Shown: positions 43,262 through 52,026 of the stretch, piece by piece
How the letters are laid out: every line of letters starts with the position of its first letter
Position numbering within the stretch: the first letter of the stretch is position 1
Assembly (NCBI GenBank): GCA_035627835.1
Contig: DASPKX010000069.1
Location: forward strand, 1 to 64,000
DNA from: DASPKX01 sp035627835
GTDB taxonomy: Bacteria; Verrucomicrobiota; Verrucomicrobiia; Limisphaerales; SXQI01
Length of the DNA: 64,000 nt
Direction: 5' to 3'
Program-made: the position numbers and the translations under genes
The notes under the pieces: generated by a model
Databases searched by the model: none
Told to the model about the DNA's origin: nothing
What the model saw: only the letters and a program-made list of their open reading frames with translations

Positions 43262-45379
43262 TTAAACGATTTCAACGGGGCAGTTGGGGATCGATTCGAG
43301 AAATGCCTTGCCATAAGCCTTGGTGAGGACGCGATTGTCAAGAATGGCAACGATCCCGCTATCGGACTTTGTGCGGATTAATCGGCCGACGCCCTGGCGA
43401 AATTTGAGGATCGCTTCGGGCAGGGAGAACTCCCGGAACGAATTGCCACCACGGGCTTCGATTTGCTCCACGCGAGCTTCAATCAAAGGATGATCCGGAA
43501 CGGCGAAGGGAAGCCGTGTAATGATGACGTTGGAAAGGGCTTCGCCAGGCACATCAACGCCTTGCCAGAAACTCTCAGCGCCAAAAAGCACCGAATGCAC
43601 ATCGTCTTTAAACTTTTCGAGCATGATGCTGCGGGGAGTGCCGGTGCCTTGAACGAAGCAGTTAATCCCAAGCTCGTTGAAGGTGGGCTCCATATCCTGG
43701 GCGACCTGGTGCATCAACTTCATGTTCGTGAAGAGCACGAACGCTTTGCCATGCGTTTTCCGGATGAAATGCTCGATCCAGTGCAGAATAGCGCGATTGT
43801 ATTCGGGCTCGCGTGGGTCGGGCATCTTTGCGGTTACAAACACTTTCATCTGCCGCTCGTAGTCGAACGGCGAACCCACCTGAAGTTTTGTTGAACGCTC
43901 ACCGCCGACGCGGCGGGCGAAATAGTCCAGGCCAGCATCCGACTTTGGTCCCGGGCGGACAGGAGCGGTGCGGGAGACTGGTTGCGCAGTGACGCCAGCG
44001 GCAATGGAGAGAGTGGCGCTCGTCATAATGACGGAGGATCGGCTGCCGAAAAGCCGGCGGCGAAGATACTCAGCAACGTCGATGGGAGCAGCGTTAAGCG
44101 TGAAGATGGTTTGCTGCTTCCCTGCCCTATCGACCCAATAAACAAACCCCGGGGCATCGTGGCGAAGGAAGAAACTAACGGAATCGCGGAGTTCGAGAAT
44201 GCGGGTATTCGCCTCCATCAACTCGGTGGCGCTTTCCTTGTTCTCCGCTTGCTTGATAAGATCGGAGATCGCTTCACGCAGCGATGTGAGCGGCTGGTGG
44301 AGCGAGTCTTTGACGATGTCCGGCTTGCGGATGCGAAGTTCGTTCCATGACGAGTAAGCCTGGCCGCCGCGCTTGCGCTCAGCCGCAGCCTGCCGCTCCA
44401 CGATGTCGTCGCAAGCGGCCTCCAGTTGGTTAAAGAACACCTGCGCCTGATCGAGGCATTCCTCAACGAGACTGGCGACCTTAGTGTGGGCCATGGAGCC
44501 CAGTAGACCTTTGCGTGTTTGCGGGTTGTAGAGGCGGTGAAGCGCGAAGCGCGCCTGGGAATTCGAAACGGCGATGCCGATGTGCTTTGAGGCGACGGCC
44601 TCGACGGTGTGTGCTTCGTCAAAGATGACGAAGTCATTTTTGAAAAGGATGCCGTCACCGGCAGTCTCTTCATCCATCGTGCCGAGTTGGGTGAAAAAGA
44701 GAGTGTGATTTAGAACAAGAACATCGGCCACGAGAATTCGAGCGCGCGCTTGCTGATAAAAACAGGGGCCGAATTGTTTGCCGAACTCGGAGGCGGGGCC
44801 GCAAAGCTTGGGGCTGCAGAGGCCACGCTCAGAGCAGACCTCCGCCCAAACGCGGTGATTAGGCTCGGTGTCGAAATCCGAGAGGCTCCCGTCCTTTGTT
44901 TCTTTCGACCATTCGAAGATGCGGCGAAGCTCCGCCTCTTCAGGGGAGGTGAAAAGCTGGGGCGCCTGCCCCATCGCTTTGTGAAGCCGGCGTGTGCAAA
45001 GATAGTTCCGTCGGCCCTTCAGCATGGTGTAACGGAACCCGACCGGGAGCGCTTTCTCCAGCATCGGCAGATCTTTATCAATAAGCTGCTCCTGCAGGTT
45101 GATCGTGTGAGTGGAGACGACCGCTTTTTTCTTCCGGCTAACGGCGTAGAGGATTGAAGGGATGAGATAGCCGAGGCTCTTGCCGACGCCGGTGCCGGCT
45201 TCGACGATCAGGTGGCTGCCGCTCTCAAGGGCTGTGGCGACGGCGCGACCCATCTGCTGCTGTTGGGGCCGATACTCGAAATTGCTGGAGCGCGAGAGGA
45301 TCCCCGTTTCCGAGAAAATCCTCTCCACCTCCGGGACCACGCTTGGTGTGCCGGAGCTTTCTGCAATTTCATCCATCAT
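43262..45379 (-). CDS. DinG/Rad3-like ATP-dependent DNA helicase
   Basis: A 705-residue superfamily 2 helicase of the XPD/DinG class. The start at 45379 (MMDEIAESSGTP) is chosen as earlier in-frame codons would run into non-homologous sequence. Motif I is EAGTGVGKSLGYL, motif II is FVIFDEAHTVEA, and the iron-sulfur cysteines appear as NYLCTRRL, then GLCSPKLCGP, then GPCFYQQ. Late motifs include FGAESFWQGVDVPGEAL and GVGRLIRTKSDSG. These enzymes unwind 5'-overhang DNA, R-loops and structures that stall forks. No exonuclease domain is present. tilS follows eight bases downstream. Confidence 0.93.
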   Translation of the reverse strand: MMDEIAESSGTPSVVPEVERIFSETGILSRSSNFEYRPQQQQMGRAVATALESGSHLIVEAGTGVGKSLGYLIPSILYAVSRKKKAVVSTHTINLQEQLIDKDLPMLEKALPVGFRYTMLKGRRNYLCTRRLHKAMGQAPQLFTSPEEAELRRIFEWSKETKDGSLSDFDTEPNHRVWAEVCSERGLCSPKLCGPASEFGKQFGPCFYQQARARILVADVLVLNHTLFFTQLGTMDEETAGDGILFKNDFVIFDEAHTVEAVASKHIGIAVSNSQARFALHRLYNPQTRKGLLGSMAHTKVASLVEECLDQAQVFFNQLEAACDDIVERQAAAERKRGGQAYSSWNELRIRKPDIVKDSLHQPLTSLREAISDLIKQAENKESATELMEANTRILELRDSVSFFLRHDAPGFVYWVDRAGKQQTIFTLNAAPIDVAEYLRRRLFGSRSSVIMTSATLSIAAGVTAQPVSRTAPVRPGPKSDAGLDYFARRVGGERSTKLQVGSPFDYERQMKVFVTAKMPDPREPEYNRAILHWIEHFIRKTHGKAFVLFTNMKLMHQVAQDMEPTFNELGINCFVQGTGTPRSIMLEKFKDDVHSVLFGAESFWQGVDVPGEALSNVIITRLPFAVPDHPLIEARVEQIEARGGNSFREFSLPEAILKFRQGVGRLIRTKSDSGIVAILDNRVLTKAYGKAFLESIPNCPVEIV

Positions 45380-45413
45380 GATCGAACCGCGCGGGCAGAG
45401 CGCGCCGCATGCG

Positions 45414-46103
45414 CTAGGTGGTCGTGCGAGGGCGGCGGACGACCACATCCTGCTGAGAGCGGTTCTTTACAATCATATGCGATGGAAGGATGCCGCGCCA
45501 GAAAACGCCGGGGTAAATGATGGAGCCTTTGCCAATGATCGAACCAGGATTCACAACAGCGTTGCAGCCAATATCGGTTTCGTCGCCGACCAACGCTCCG
45601 AATTTACGAAGGCCGGTGTCCGTGGGAGTGCCCTCGACATCGATCCAGATATTTTCGGGCATGAGCTTGATGTTGGAAATGGTGGCGCCGGCGCCAAGAT
45701 GGGCTTTGTAGCCGAGGATCGAGTCGCCAACGTAGCTGAAATGAGGCACCTGGACGTTGTTGAACAAGAAGGCGTTCTTCAGCTCGCAAGAGTTACCGAC
45801 GACACAGTTGTCGCCGATGATGACATCCTCACGAATGTAGGCGCCATGGCGGATTTGGCAGTTCTTCCCGATAATCGCGGGGCCTTTGATCATAGCGCCC
45901 GGCTCCACGACGGTTCCCTCGCCGATGGAAACATCGGGCCCAACGAAAGGCTGGCCCTGGAGAGTGGCGGCGTTGCCCGGTTTCCTGTTCGATTTGATGT
46001 ACTCTTTAATTCTCTTGAGAGCCTCCCATGCGAACTTGCATTCGTCGAAAATGCGGGCGTGCTCGGTTTGCTGGAGATTGAAGAGATCTTCAGGCTTGAA
46101 CAT
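45414..46103 (-). CDS. left-handed beta-helix (LpxA-family) transferase
   Basis: A 229-residue hexapeptide-repeat protein. After an N-terminal helical region (EHARIFDECKFAWEALKRIKEY) the sequence is built from imperfect hexapeptides (PFVGPDVSIGEGTVVEPGA, MIKGPAIIGKNCQIRHGAYI, VIIGDNCVVGNSCELK, YVGDSILGYKAHLGAG). This is the same helix as in the acetyltransferase half of GlmU-type sugar nucleotidyltransferases. No nucleotidyltransferase domain is present, so it is probably a stand-alone sugar or sugar-nucleotide acyltransferase in the cytoplasm. It lies 34 bases upstream of the helicase gene on the same strand, with its start 57 bases from a divergent membrane-protein gene. Confidence 0.85.
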   Translation of the reverse strand: MFKPEDLFNLQQTEHARIFDECKFAWEALKRIKEYIKSNRKPGNAATLQGQPFVGPDVSIGEGTVVEPGAMIKGPAIIGKNCQIRHGAYIREDVIIGDNCVVGNSCELKNAFLFNNVQVPHFSYVGDSILGYKAHLGAGATISNIKLMPENIWIDVEGTPTDTGLRKFGALVGDETDIGCNAVVNPGSIIGKGSIIYPGVFWRGILPSHMIVKNRSQQDVVVRRPRTTT

Positions 46104-46160
46104 GAAAGCTAGATACAGAGCTGGGCGCGTGGGCGCACGTCAAAAGTTGCGCCATGAGAG

Positions 46161-46478
46161 ATGCTGGATGGACCGGTGAAGAAGCGCTTAAATGGCGGAG
46201 TGAACCCGTTGGATGCGAGACGCCGATGGTTCGGGAGCTTTTTCCTGATCGCGGCGATTGGATTAACGATTTGGGGGCAGACGCTCCTGCGGGATTATCT
46301 TTTGAAGCGCCCTGCCCTCTTCGTCGTATATTGGCTGGCAGTCTTCGGCTGCGTGTCTTTAGCGATGCTCCTGGCACTGCTGGATATCTTCGCCACGCGC
46401 AGAAGGACGCGCGAGGAGCAACGGCGGATCCTGGAGGATTCGTTTAGCGAGAACCCGCCCAAAAACGCGGACGATTAA
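46161..46478 (+). CDS. small two-helix membrane protein
   Basis: A 105-residue protein with two transmembrane segments (FFLIAAIGLTIWGQTLL and FVVYWLAVFGCVSLAMLLALL) and a charged C-terminal tail (ATRRRTREEQRRILEDSF). No named family recognised, though the FVVYW...CV pattern repeats in Verrucomicrobia hypothetical proteins as I recall. The ATG at 46161 is used; a GTG at 46176 would shorten the leader. It is divergent from the beta-helix transferase and its end overlaps the MBL-fold gene by four bases, convergently. Confidence 0.65.
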   Translation: MLDGPVKKRLNGGVNPLDARRRWFGSFFLIAAIGLTIWGQTLLRDYLLKRPALFVVYWLAVFGCVSLAMLLALLDIFATRRRTREEQRRILEDSFSENPPKNADD

Positions 46479-47260
46479 TCGAAAGCGACCGTTCGGGTGG
46501 GGGCGTCCTGGCTGCTGACTTCAACTCCCACATGCGTGGCGCCGATCTGGTCGAGGCGGGCGCGGACGGCCCGATGAGCCAGGTCAGGTTTATTGCAATC
46601 GCGGCTCAGATGCCCAAGGAAGACCTGCGAAAGCTCGGAAGTGACGACCTCCGCCGCAACATTGGCAGCAGCGTCGTTGCAGAGGTGGCCATGACGGCTA
46701 AGGATTCGTTGCTTCACGCTCCAGGGACGTTTTACGTCATCCTGGAGGAGCTTCATGTCGTGATTGGTTTCCAGGACGAGAACATTGGCCTGGCGCACAC
46801 GCTCGATCACGAGCTTGGTGGCATGGCCCAGGTCAGTGAGAAAACCGATCTTCTTGGTCACGGTCCGGAGAAGAAAGCCAACGGGATCGTAAGCGTCATG
46901 GGGAACGCTGAAGGTGTCCACGACAACGTCTCCAACCTCGAAAGATGCTCCAGTGGAAAAGATGCGGAAATCAAAAGCGGCCTGAAACTGGCGCTCGATA
47001 GCTTCCTTGGTGAGGCGATTGCAGTAAAGCGGCACGCGCAGCTTCGCGCAGAGCGCGCCGAGACCCTGGATATGGTCGCTATGCTCGTGAGTGACCAGGA
47101 TGCCCGTGAGGGTTTCCGGAGTGCGGCCGAGTGTGGCAAGGCGTTGGCGGATTTGGCGGCCGCTAAAGCCAGCATCGATCAGAATGCGAGCCTGGTCGGT
47201 TTCCAAATAGGCACAATTGCCACTGGAACCGCTGCCGAGAATCGTAAACTGCACTGCCAC
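46475..47260 (-). CDS. MBL-fold metallohydrolase, WalJ/YycJ-like
   Basis: A 261-residue metallo-beta-lactamase-fold protein. The metal motif VTHEHSDHIQG gives HxHxDH; later ligands are in VPHDAYDPVGF, GFLTDLGHAT and FLGHLSRDCN. The opening TILGSGSSGNCAYLETDQAR is typical of the YycJ/WalJ and related phosphodiesterase-type group, associated with cell-wall or double-strand-break processes in Gram-positives. Here the role is open. It starts at a GTG (47260), with a second GTG six bases in. Nth follows upstream by 58 bases, which may suggest a DNA-repair connection, but this is only context. Confidence 0.9.
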   Translation of the reverse strand: MAVQFTILGSGSSGNCAYLETDQARILIDAGFSGRQIRQRLATLGRTPETLTGILVTHEHSDHIQGLGALCAKLRVPLYCNRLTKEAIERQFQAAFDFRIFSTGASFEVGDVVVDTFSVPHDAYDPVGFLLRTVTKKIGFLTDLGHATKLVIERVRQANVLVLETNHDMKLLQDDVKRPWSVKQRILSRHGHLCNDAAANVAAEVVTSELSQVFLGHLSRDCNKPDLAHRAVRARLDQIGATHVGVEVSSQDAPTRTVAFD

Positions 47261-47318
47261 GGTGCCACGCTAGGGAACCGCTGAGTTGGGAGCAATACTT
47301 TCCACGCGCCCGGACAAA

Positions 47319-48023
47319 TTATTTGCGGCGCTTCTGGGATGGCTCAGGGGAAGTAACATCGTGCTGGCCAAAGGTGGGGCAGTCATTGGCCAATTCGCAG
47401 GAGGGACAGTCAGGCTTGCGAGCGAAGCAGCGGCGGCGGCCGTGCCAAATTATCCAGTGGCTGAAGATGGCCCATTGGTCGCGTGGAACGACCTTCATCA
47501 ATGCTTCCTCAATCTTCTCCGGTTTCTCTTCGCGAGTGAGGCCGAGACGTTGGGAGAGACGAGCGACATGGGTGTCCACCACGACCCCTTCGTTCATGCT
47601 GAACGCGTTGCCGAGAACGACATTGGCGGTCTTGCGCCCGACACCTGGCAGCTCACGGAGGGCTTCCATGGAGTTCGGAACCTGGCCGCCGTATTTTTCC
47701 ACAAGGATTTGACAGGCTTTCTGAACGGCTTTCGCTTTGTTGCGGAAAAGGCCGATGCGTTTCAGATCGCTCTCCAGCTCAGGGAGTGGAGTGTTCGCAA
47801 AGTCAGCAGCTGAACGGTATTTGCGAAACAGATCAGCGGTCACGATGTTTACCTGTTTATCTGTGCTTTGGGCCGAGAGAATGGTCGCGATGAGAAGCTC
47901 AAGCGGGTTGGTGTAATTCAACTCACAATGAGCATCGGGGTACGTTTCAGCGAGCAGGCGGAGCAACCGCGAGCAGTCCCCTGAGCGCGTTGAAGCTGGC
48001 GATTTGCCGGGAGCGATTTTCAA
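47319..48023 (-). CDS. nth: endonuclease III
   Basis: A bifunctional DNA glycosylase and AP lyase for oxidised pyrimidines. The 234 residues include the helix-hairpin-helix with the catalytic lysine (LPGVGRKTANVVLG), the Asp in VVDTHVARLSQRLG, and the iron-sulfur loop C-x6-C-x2-C-x5-C (CFARKPDCPSCELANDC). The tail of about 20 residues is polar. The start is unclear: a TTG at 48023 is the likely one in frame, with an AGGAGG 15 bases upstream, further than ideal. It lies between the MBL-fold gene and kamA on the same strand. Confidence 0.95.
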   Translation of the reverse strand: MKIAPGKSPASTRSGDCSRLLRLLAETYPDAHCELNYTNPLELLIATILSAQSTDKQVNIVTADLFRKYRSAADFANTPLPELESDLKRIGLFRNKAKAVQKACQILVEKYGGQVPNSMEALRELPGVGRKTANVVLGNAFSMNEGVVVDTHVARLSQRLGLTREEKPEKIEEALMKVVPRDQWAIFSHWIIWHGRRRCFARKPDCPSCELANDCPTFGQHDVTSPEPSQKRRK

Positions 48024-48067
48024 GCGGGCAGAATCTTGCCTCCTGCCGCGCGCGGGTCAATCAGCAC

Positions 48068-49300
48068 TTAAACCAGATCGTGCGCTTCCACAACCGTTGG
48101 CTCGACCAAGGGGGTGCCATCGGCAGCTTCGGGATAATCGAATACTTTGCCTTCGAAGTTCCGGAAGACCACCCGATCCGCGCTCCTGCTTAGGACATAC
48201 TCGGGGTTAATAGGCACTTTGCCGCCGCCGCCGGGAGCATCGATCACATACTGCGGCACGGCATAGCCGGTGGTGTGGCCGCGCAGGCCTTCCATGATTT
48301 CCAAGCCTTTGCGAACGCTGGCGCGAAGGTGTGCGGAGCCGGAGATCAGATCACATTGATAGAGGTAATACGGCTTCACACGGCACATGAGGAGCTTTTG
48401 GACCAACGCCTTCATGGTGGTGAGATTGTCGTTCACATTGCGCAACAGAACGGATTGATTGCCAAGCGGAATGCCGGCATCGGCCAAACGGGCAAGCCCT
48501 TCGCGGACCTCACTGGTGAGTTCACGCGGGTGGTTCGCATGAATGCTGATGAAAAGCGGGTGATACTTCTTCAGTATTCCACACAACTCGGGAGTGATCC
48601 GTTGCGGCAGGAAAAGAGGGATGCGGCTGCCGATGCGCAGGAACTCGACATGCGGTATCGCGCGCAACTGGCCGAGGAGATAATCGAGCTTGTCGTCCGA
48701 AAGGAGAAGCGCGTCACCACCGCTCAGAAGAACGTCGCGAACGGTGGGTGTCTTGCGAATGTAATCGATCTGCCGCTCGAAATCGGGATGGAAATCGTAG
48801 CCCGTGGCATTGCTGACGAGGCGTGACCGGGTGCAATACCGGCAATAGGCCGCGCAACGATCGGTGACCAGAAAGAGAACGCGATCGGGATATCGATGCA
48901 CCAGGCCGGGAACCGGGGAGTGAGCATCCTCTCCGCAAGGATCCTTCATTTCCCAAGGAGCGGTGCGGGTTTCGTCGATGCGCGGGATAACCTGGCGGCG
49001 AATGGGGCAATTCTCGTCGTCTTGATCGATCAGGTTAAAAAAATAGGGCGGGATAGCCATGGCCAGGCGCGTGTTGGCCAGGAGCGCGCCGGTGCGTTCA
49101 TCCTTGGTGAGGTTCGGAAGAACCTTTTCGAGCTGCTGGAGATTGGTGATGCGGTTCTTAAGCTGCCAGCGCCAATCGTTCCATTGAGAATCAGGCACAT
49201 GTGCCCATGGACCACGCCCGGCGCTCTTGAACTCCTTGAGAGAAGCCAGAACCGAATCAGAAGGGGGCTCCTCGGGGCTCCCCAACGACAACTCGTTCAT
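48068..49300 (-). CDS. kamA: lysine 2,3-aminomutase family radical SAM protein
   Basis: Interconverts L-alpha-lysine and L-beta-lysine with SAM, PLP and a [4Fe-4S] cluster. The 410 residues match KamA rather than the shorter EpmB. The cluster motif is CxxxCxxC: Cys149, Cys153, Cys156 in DRCAAYCRYCTRSR. The PLP-binding segment is the conserved DAPGGGGKVPINPEYV near the C-terminus. N-terminal residues include WKWQLKNRI-like WRWQLKNRI. Beta-lysine can serve as an osmolyte precursor or antibiotic part; no acetyltransferase (AblB) is seen here, nor lysine-fermentation genes. A near-consensus promoter sits directly before the ATG, implying an almost leaderless mRNA. Confidence 0.93.
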   Translation of the reverse strand: MNELSLGSPEEPPSDSVLASLKEFKSAGRGPWAHVPDSQWNDWRWQLKNRITNLQQLEKVLPNLTKDERTGALLANTRLAMAIPPYFFNLIDQDDENCPIRRQVIPRIDETRTAPWEMKDPCGEDAHSPVPGLVHRYPDRVLFLVTDRCAAYCRYCTRSRLVSNATGYDFHPDFERQIDYIRKTPTVRDVLLSGGDALLLSDDKLDYLLGQLRAIPHVEFLRIGSRIPLFLPQRITPELCGILKKYHPLFISIHANHPRELTSEVREGLARLADAGIPLGNQSVLLRNVNDNLTTMKALVQKLLMCRVKPYYLYQCDLISGSAHLRASVRKGLEIMEGLRGHTTGYAVPQYVIDAPGGGGKVPINPEYVLSRSADRVVFRNFEGKVFDYPEAADGTPLVEPTVVEAHDLV

Positions 49301-49309
49301 TACGGGGGA

Positions 49310-49337
49310 ACTATATTTTCAGCGCCCCCCCTGTCAA
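49310..49337 (-). promoter_or_regulatory. strong promoter immediately upstream of kamA
   Basis: On the minus strand TTGACA (49332-49337, perfect -35) is 16 bases from TATAGT (49310-49315, five of six -10). Only nine bases separate the -10 from the ATG at 49300. Transcription should begin two to four bases before the start codon, so the mRNA would have nearly no leader. Confidence 0.6.
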
Positions 49338-49370
49338 GTTGACGGCCACCCTGCTCGTGTCATAGGGAGG

Positions 49371-50705
49371 TTAATCCTTGAAGATGGAATGATACCATTT
49401 CTTCGGAGCTGCGGAGGCATTCTGGAGACCTGCCTTTTTGCGGATACTTTCAAGTTCCCAGCCTGTGAGGGCGGCGAGCGTTTGGGCTTCCTTCTCCTGG
49501 CGCGCAGCTAACGCGGTCCGGTACGTGGCGACTTCAGGGCAGGATCCCTCCCCTTTCCATGAATGCCGCAGAATATAGCGGCCCTGGAAGTTCTCGCGGT
49601 TGCTCGTTTCCTGGAAGACGAGATCTTCAGGAAACTTCTCCCCATCGTAGCGGACATGAAGGCGAGTGATGTAAACAATTTGGGGCTGCGCGACGCCGGC
49701 GCGTTGCTCAGTTTTGACCCGCGGCAACCAGAACGCACCCAGGCGGCGTAGCTGGTCGTTGGAGAGCGGGTCGGCGGCACACGGATCACACCAGCCCATG
49801 TCCCAGGCGTATTCGAGAAACACCGCGCGCATGTCTTCCTTTTTCACCTGTTGGTCGAACATGGCTTTATAGAACTCCTTGAACTCGTTCTTCACGTAAA
49901 CGGGGAGTTCGGCATCGGTCTGCAATTTGACAGTGCGATAATTCACCGTCTCCACGCGGCCGCGCTCTGAGAGCGCATAGATGAATAATTCCTGCGGGCC
50001 GTTGGCGTTCACCGTTCCGAGGCGAATCGGCAGCATGAACTTGGGGCTTTCATAAGCAACCTGCAGCGGGCGCAAGAACTGAAAGCCGAGGCGCGCTTGC
50101 TCCTTCAGGTTCACCTTGGCCACAAAGAACCGCATGTTCTGTTTGATGTAGCTTTCGAGGACGCGCGCAGCGCCTGCTGGGAGCTTGTAACCGTTGCTTT
50201 GGAGATAAGTGGCCAACCCGCTACTCTCCTTTGCGGAGAGCAGTTGGATGTCGTACTCGCCGACGGTGTATTGAGCTTCAACCTGAACGCCGAGGGCAGC
50301 GGCTAATTCACGCTTCTCGTCGCGAGCGGCGGCTGCGGGGCGGGAGGCGCGCTCGAGGAGCAACCGGGTGGCGCAAGGATCTTCGTCGAAGTACTCCACC
50401 AAGCGCGGAGCGGTGTAGGCGTCCAAATGCTCCACGAGCCACTTGTCTGTGACGTTAATCTGGTCCCTCTCAAGAAAGGTCGGCACTGGAATGACCATGG
50501 CAAACTCAGTGGGGTCACCCTGGTAGTCGTTGACCATGGTGAGCACGGTTTTGTCCTCCTTGCGCGCGATGACAACTTGAGAGGCTTTGTTGAAAAGCTT
50601 GGCATCGGCCTTCGCGACATAGAATCCGCAGAATGCGTGCGCTGCAGGCATTGTGAGAGCAGCCGCGCAAAGGGCCGCGGTGAGAACGGTGAGAATTCGG
50701 CACAT
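49371..50705 (-). CDS. exported DUF2330 protein (paralogue A)
   Basis: A 444-residue exported protein with signal peptide MCRILTVLTAALCAAALTMP AAHA; the mature protein begins FCGFYVAKADAKLFNKAS. It shows the DUF2330 family features: VVIPVPTF-like VIPVPTFLERDQI, DPCA, ESPKFMLPIRLGTVNANGPQ, EYAWDMGWCDPCAADPLS and SCPE. It shares these nearly unchanged with the next gene. Five cysteines (about 26 and in DPCA, GWC, DPC and CPE) are invariant between the two. The start at 50705 is preferred; one at 50726 would overlap the upstream gene. DUF2330 has no known function. It is the last gene of a tight set led by an RnfD-like membrane protein. Confidence 0.85.
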   Translation of the reverse strand: MCRILTVLTAALCAAALTMPAAHAFCGFYVAKADAKLFNKASQVVIARKEDKTVLTMVNDYQGDPTEFAMVIPVPTFLERDQINVTDKWLVEHLDAYTAPRLVEYFDEDPCATRLLLERASRPAAAARDEKRELAAALGVQVEAQYTVGEYDIQLLSAKESSGLATYLQSNGYKLPAGAARVLESYIKQNMRFFVAKVNLKEQARLGFQFLRPLQVAYESPKFMLPIRLGTVNANGPQELFIYALSERGRVETVNYRTVKLQTDAELPVYVKNEFKEFYKAMFDQQVKKEDMRAVFLEYAWDMGWCDPCAADPLSNDQLRRLGAFWLPRVKTEQRAGVAQPQIVYITRLHVRYDGEKFPEDLVFQETSNRENFQGRYILRHSWKGEGSCPEVATYRTALAARQEKEAQTLAALTGWELESIRKKAGLQNASAAPKKWYHSIFKD

Positions 50706-50712
50706 AAGATCG

Positions 50713-52026
50713 TTATTTGAAGACATTGTCGTACCACTTCGCCGTGCGAGGCGGGGTGAGGCCCATTTGTTTGCGGATGTTGGCGATATCCCAGCCCGTG
50801 AGCGAAGCGAGTGTTGCGGCCTCCTGCTCCTGTCGGGCTGCGACAGATTTTGAATACTGCTCCAGTTCAGGGCAGTTGCCTGTCCCCTTCCATGGATGCT
50901 GCAGGATGTAGCGGCCCTGGAAATTGCTGCGGTCGCCTGTCTCCTGAAAAACCAGATCCTCAGGAAAATGCTCGGCGTCATAGCGAACGTGCAGTCGAGT
51001 GACGAAGACGTTTTCCGGTGAAGGCCCGCGACCGCGCTCAGCCTTGGCAGCAGGTTCCAGCCAAAACACACCGAGCTTGCGAAGTTCCTCGCGTGAAAGC
51101 GGATCGGCAGCGCAGGGATCGCACCAACCCATGTCCCAGGCGTATTCAAGAAAGACAACGCGCATATCCTCCTTCTTCACCTGTTGGTCGAACATGGCTT
51201 TGTAAAAGCTCGCGAAATCCTTCTTCACATAAACGGGAAGATTCAGGTCGCTCGGAATCCGGACCGTGCGATAGTTCACGCATTCGACGCGGCCTTTGCG
51301 TGTGAGCGCGTAAACGTAAAGGTCCTGCGGGCCATTGGCGTTCACGGTGCCGAGGCGTATCGGGAGCATGAACTTGGGGCTTTCGTAAGCGACTTGAATG
51401 GGGCGCAGTGTCGTGAAGCCGAGCTTTGCCTGCTCCGCAAGGTTCACCTTGGCCACGAAGAAGCGCATCTTTTGCTTGATGTAGGTTTCGAGGACACGCG
51501 CGGCGCCCGGAGGTGTTTTGTATCCGTTGGTTGTGAGCCAGCGTTCCAATCCCCCGCTCTCCGCCGCCGAGAGGATGGATATGTCGTACTCGCCGACGGT
51601 GTAGGAAGCCTCGACGCTGACGCCGAAGGAATCACGTCTCTGCTCGGCCTTCGCGGCTGGTTGCGCGGCCATGCTGTACAACCGGCGATACACCTCTTCC
51701 GCACAGGGGTCGCGGTCAAAATACTCCACCAAGCGAGGAGCGGAATAGGCATCGAGATGCTGCACCGGAGCGGTGTCGCCAATGTGGATTTGATCCTTCT
51801 CCAGGAAAGTTGGAACCGGCACTACCAGTGCGAATTCCTTTGGGTCACCTTGGTAATCGCTGACCATGGTGAGCACGGTTTTATCGCCGTCGCGGACGAG
51901 AACGACCTGAGATGCTTTGTTAAAGAGCTTTGCGTCGGCCTTTGCGACATAGAAGCCGCAGAAAGCATGGGCGGGCGGAGCTAACAAGAGGAGCGCGATG
52001 AGAGCGCTAAGCGCGAGCAGGTTCAT
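50713..52026 (-). CDS. exported DUF2330 protein (paralogue B)
   Basis: A 437-residue exported protein with signal peptide NLLALSALIALLLLAPPAHA, mature start FCGFYVAK (Cys about 23). It is a clear tandem paralogue of the gene at 49371-50705, with long identical blocks such as ESPKFMLPIRLGTVNANGPQ and EYAWDMGWCDPCAADPLS. The region between about 110 and 150 and the C-terminal tail differ. Its 5' end overlaps the 3' end of the RnfD-like gene by 20 bases, and its 3' end is seven bases from paralogue A. The exported protein could receive or pass electrons or bind a metal through the cysteines; that is inference. Confidence 0.88.
   Translation of the reverse strand: MNLLALSALIALLLLAPPAHAFCGFYVAKADAKLFNKASQVVLVRDGDKTVLTMVSDYQGDPKEFALVVPVPTFLEKDQIHIGDTAPVQHLDAYSAPRLVEYFDRDPCAEEVYRRLYSMAAQPAAKAEQRRDSFGVSVEASYTVGEYDISILSAAESGGLERWLTTNGYKTPPGAARVLETYIKQKMRFFVAKVNLAEQAKLGFTTLRPIQVAYESPKFMLPIRLGTVNANGPQDLYVYALTRKGRVECVNYRTVRIPSDLNLPVYVKKDFASFYKAMFDQQVKKEDMRVVFLEYAWDMGWCDPCAADPLSREELRKLGVFWLEPAAKAERGRGPSPENVFVTRLHVRYDAEHFPEDLVFQETGDRSNFQGRYILQHPWKGTGNCPELEQYSKSVAARQEQEAATLASLTGWDIANIRKQMGLTPPRTAKWYDNVFK

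Noticed and set aside
49371..51158. 595-residue version of DUF2330 paralogue A with a long N-terminal extension
   Set aside because: The first 151 residues are read out of frame from paralogue B; the true start is the signal peptide at 50705.
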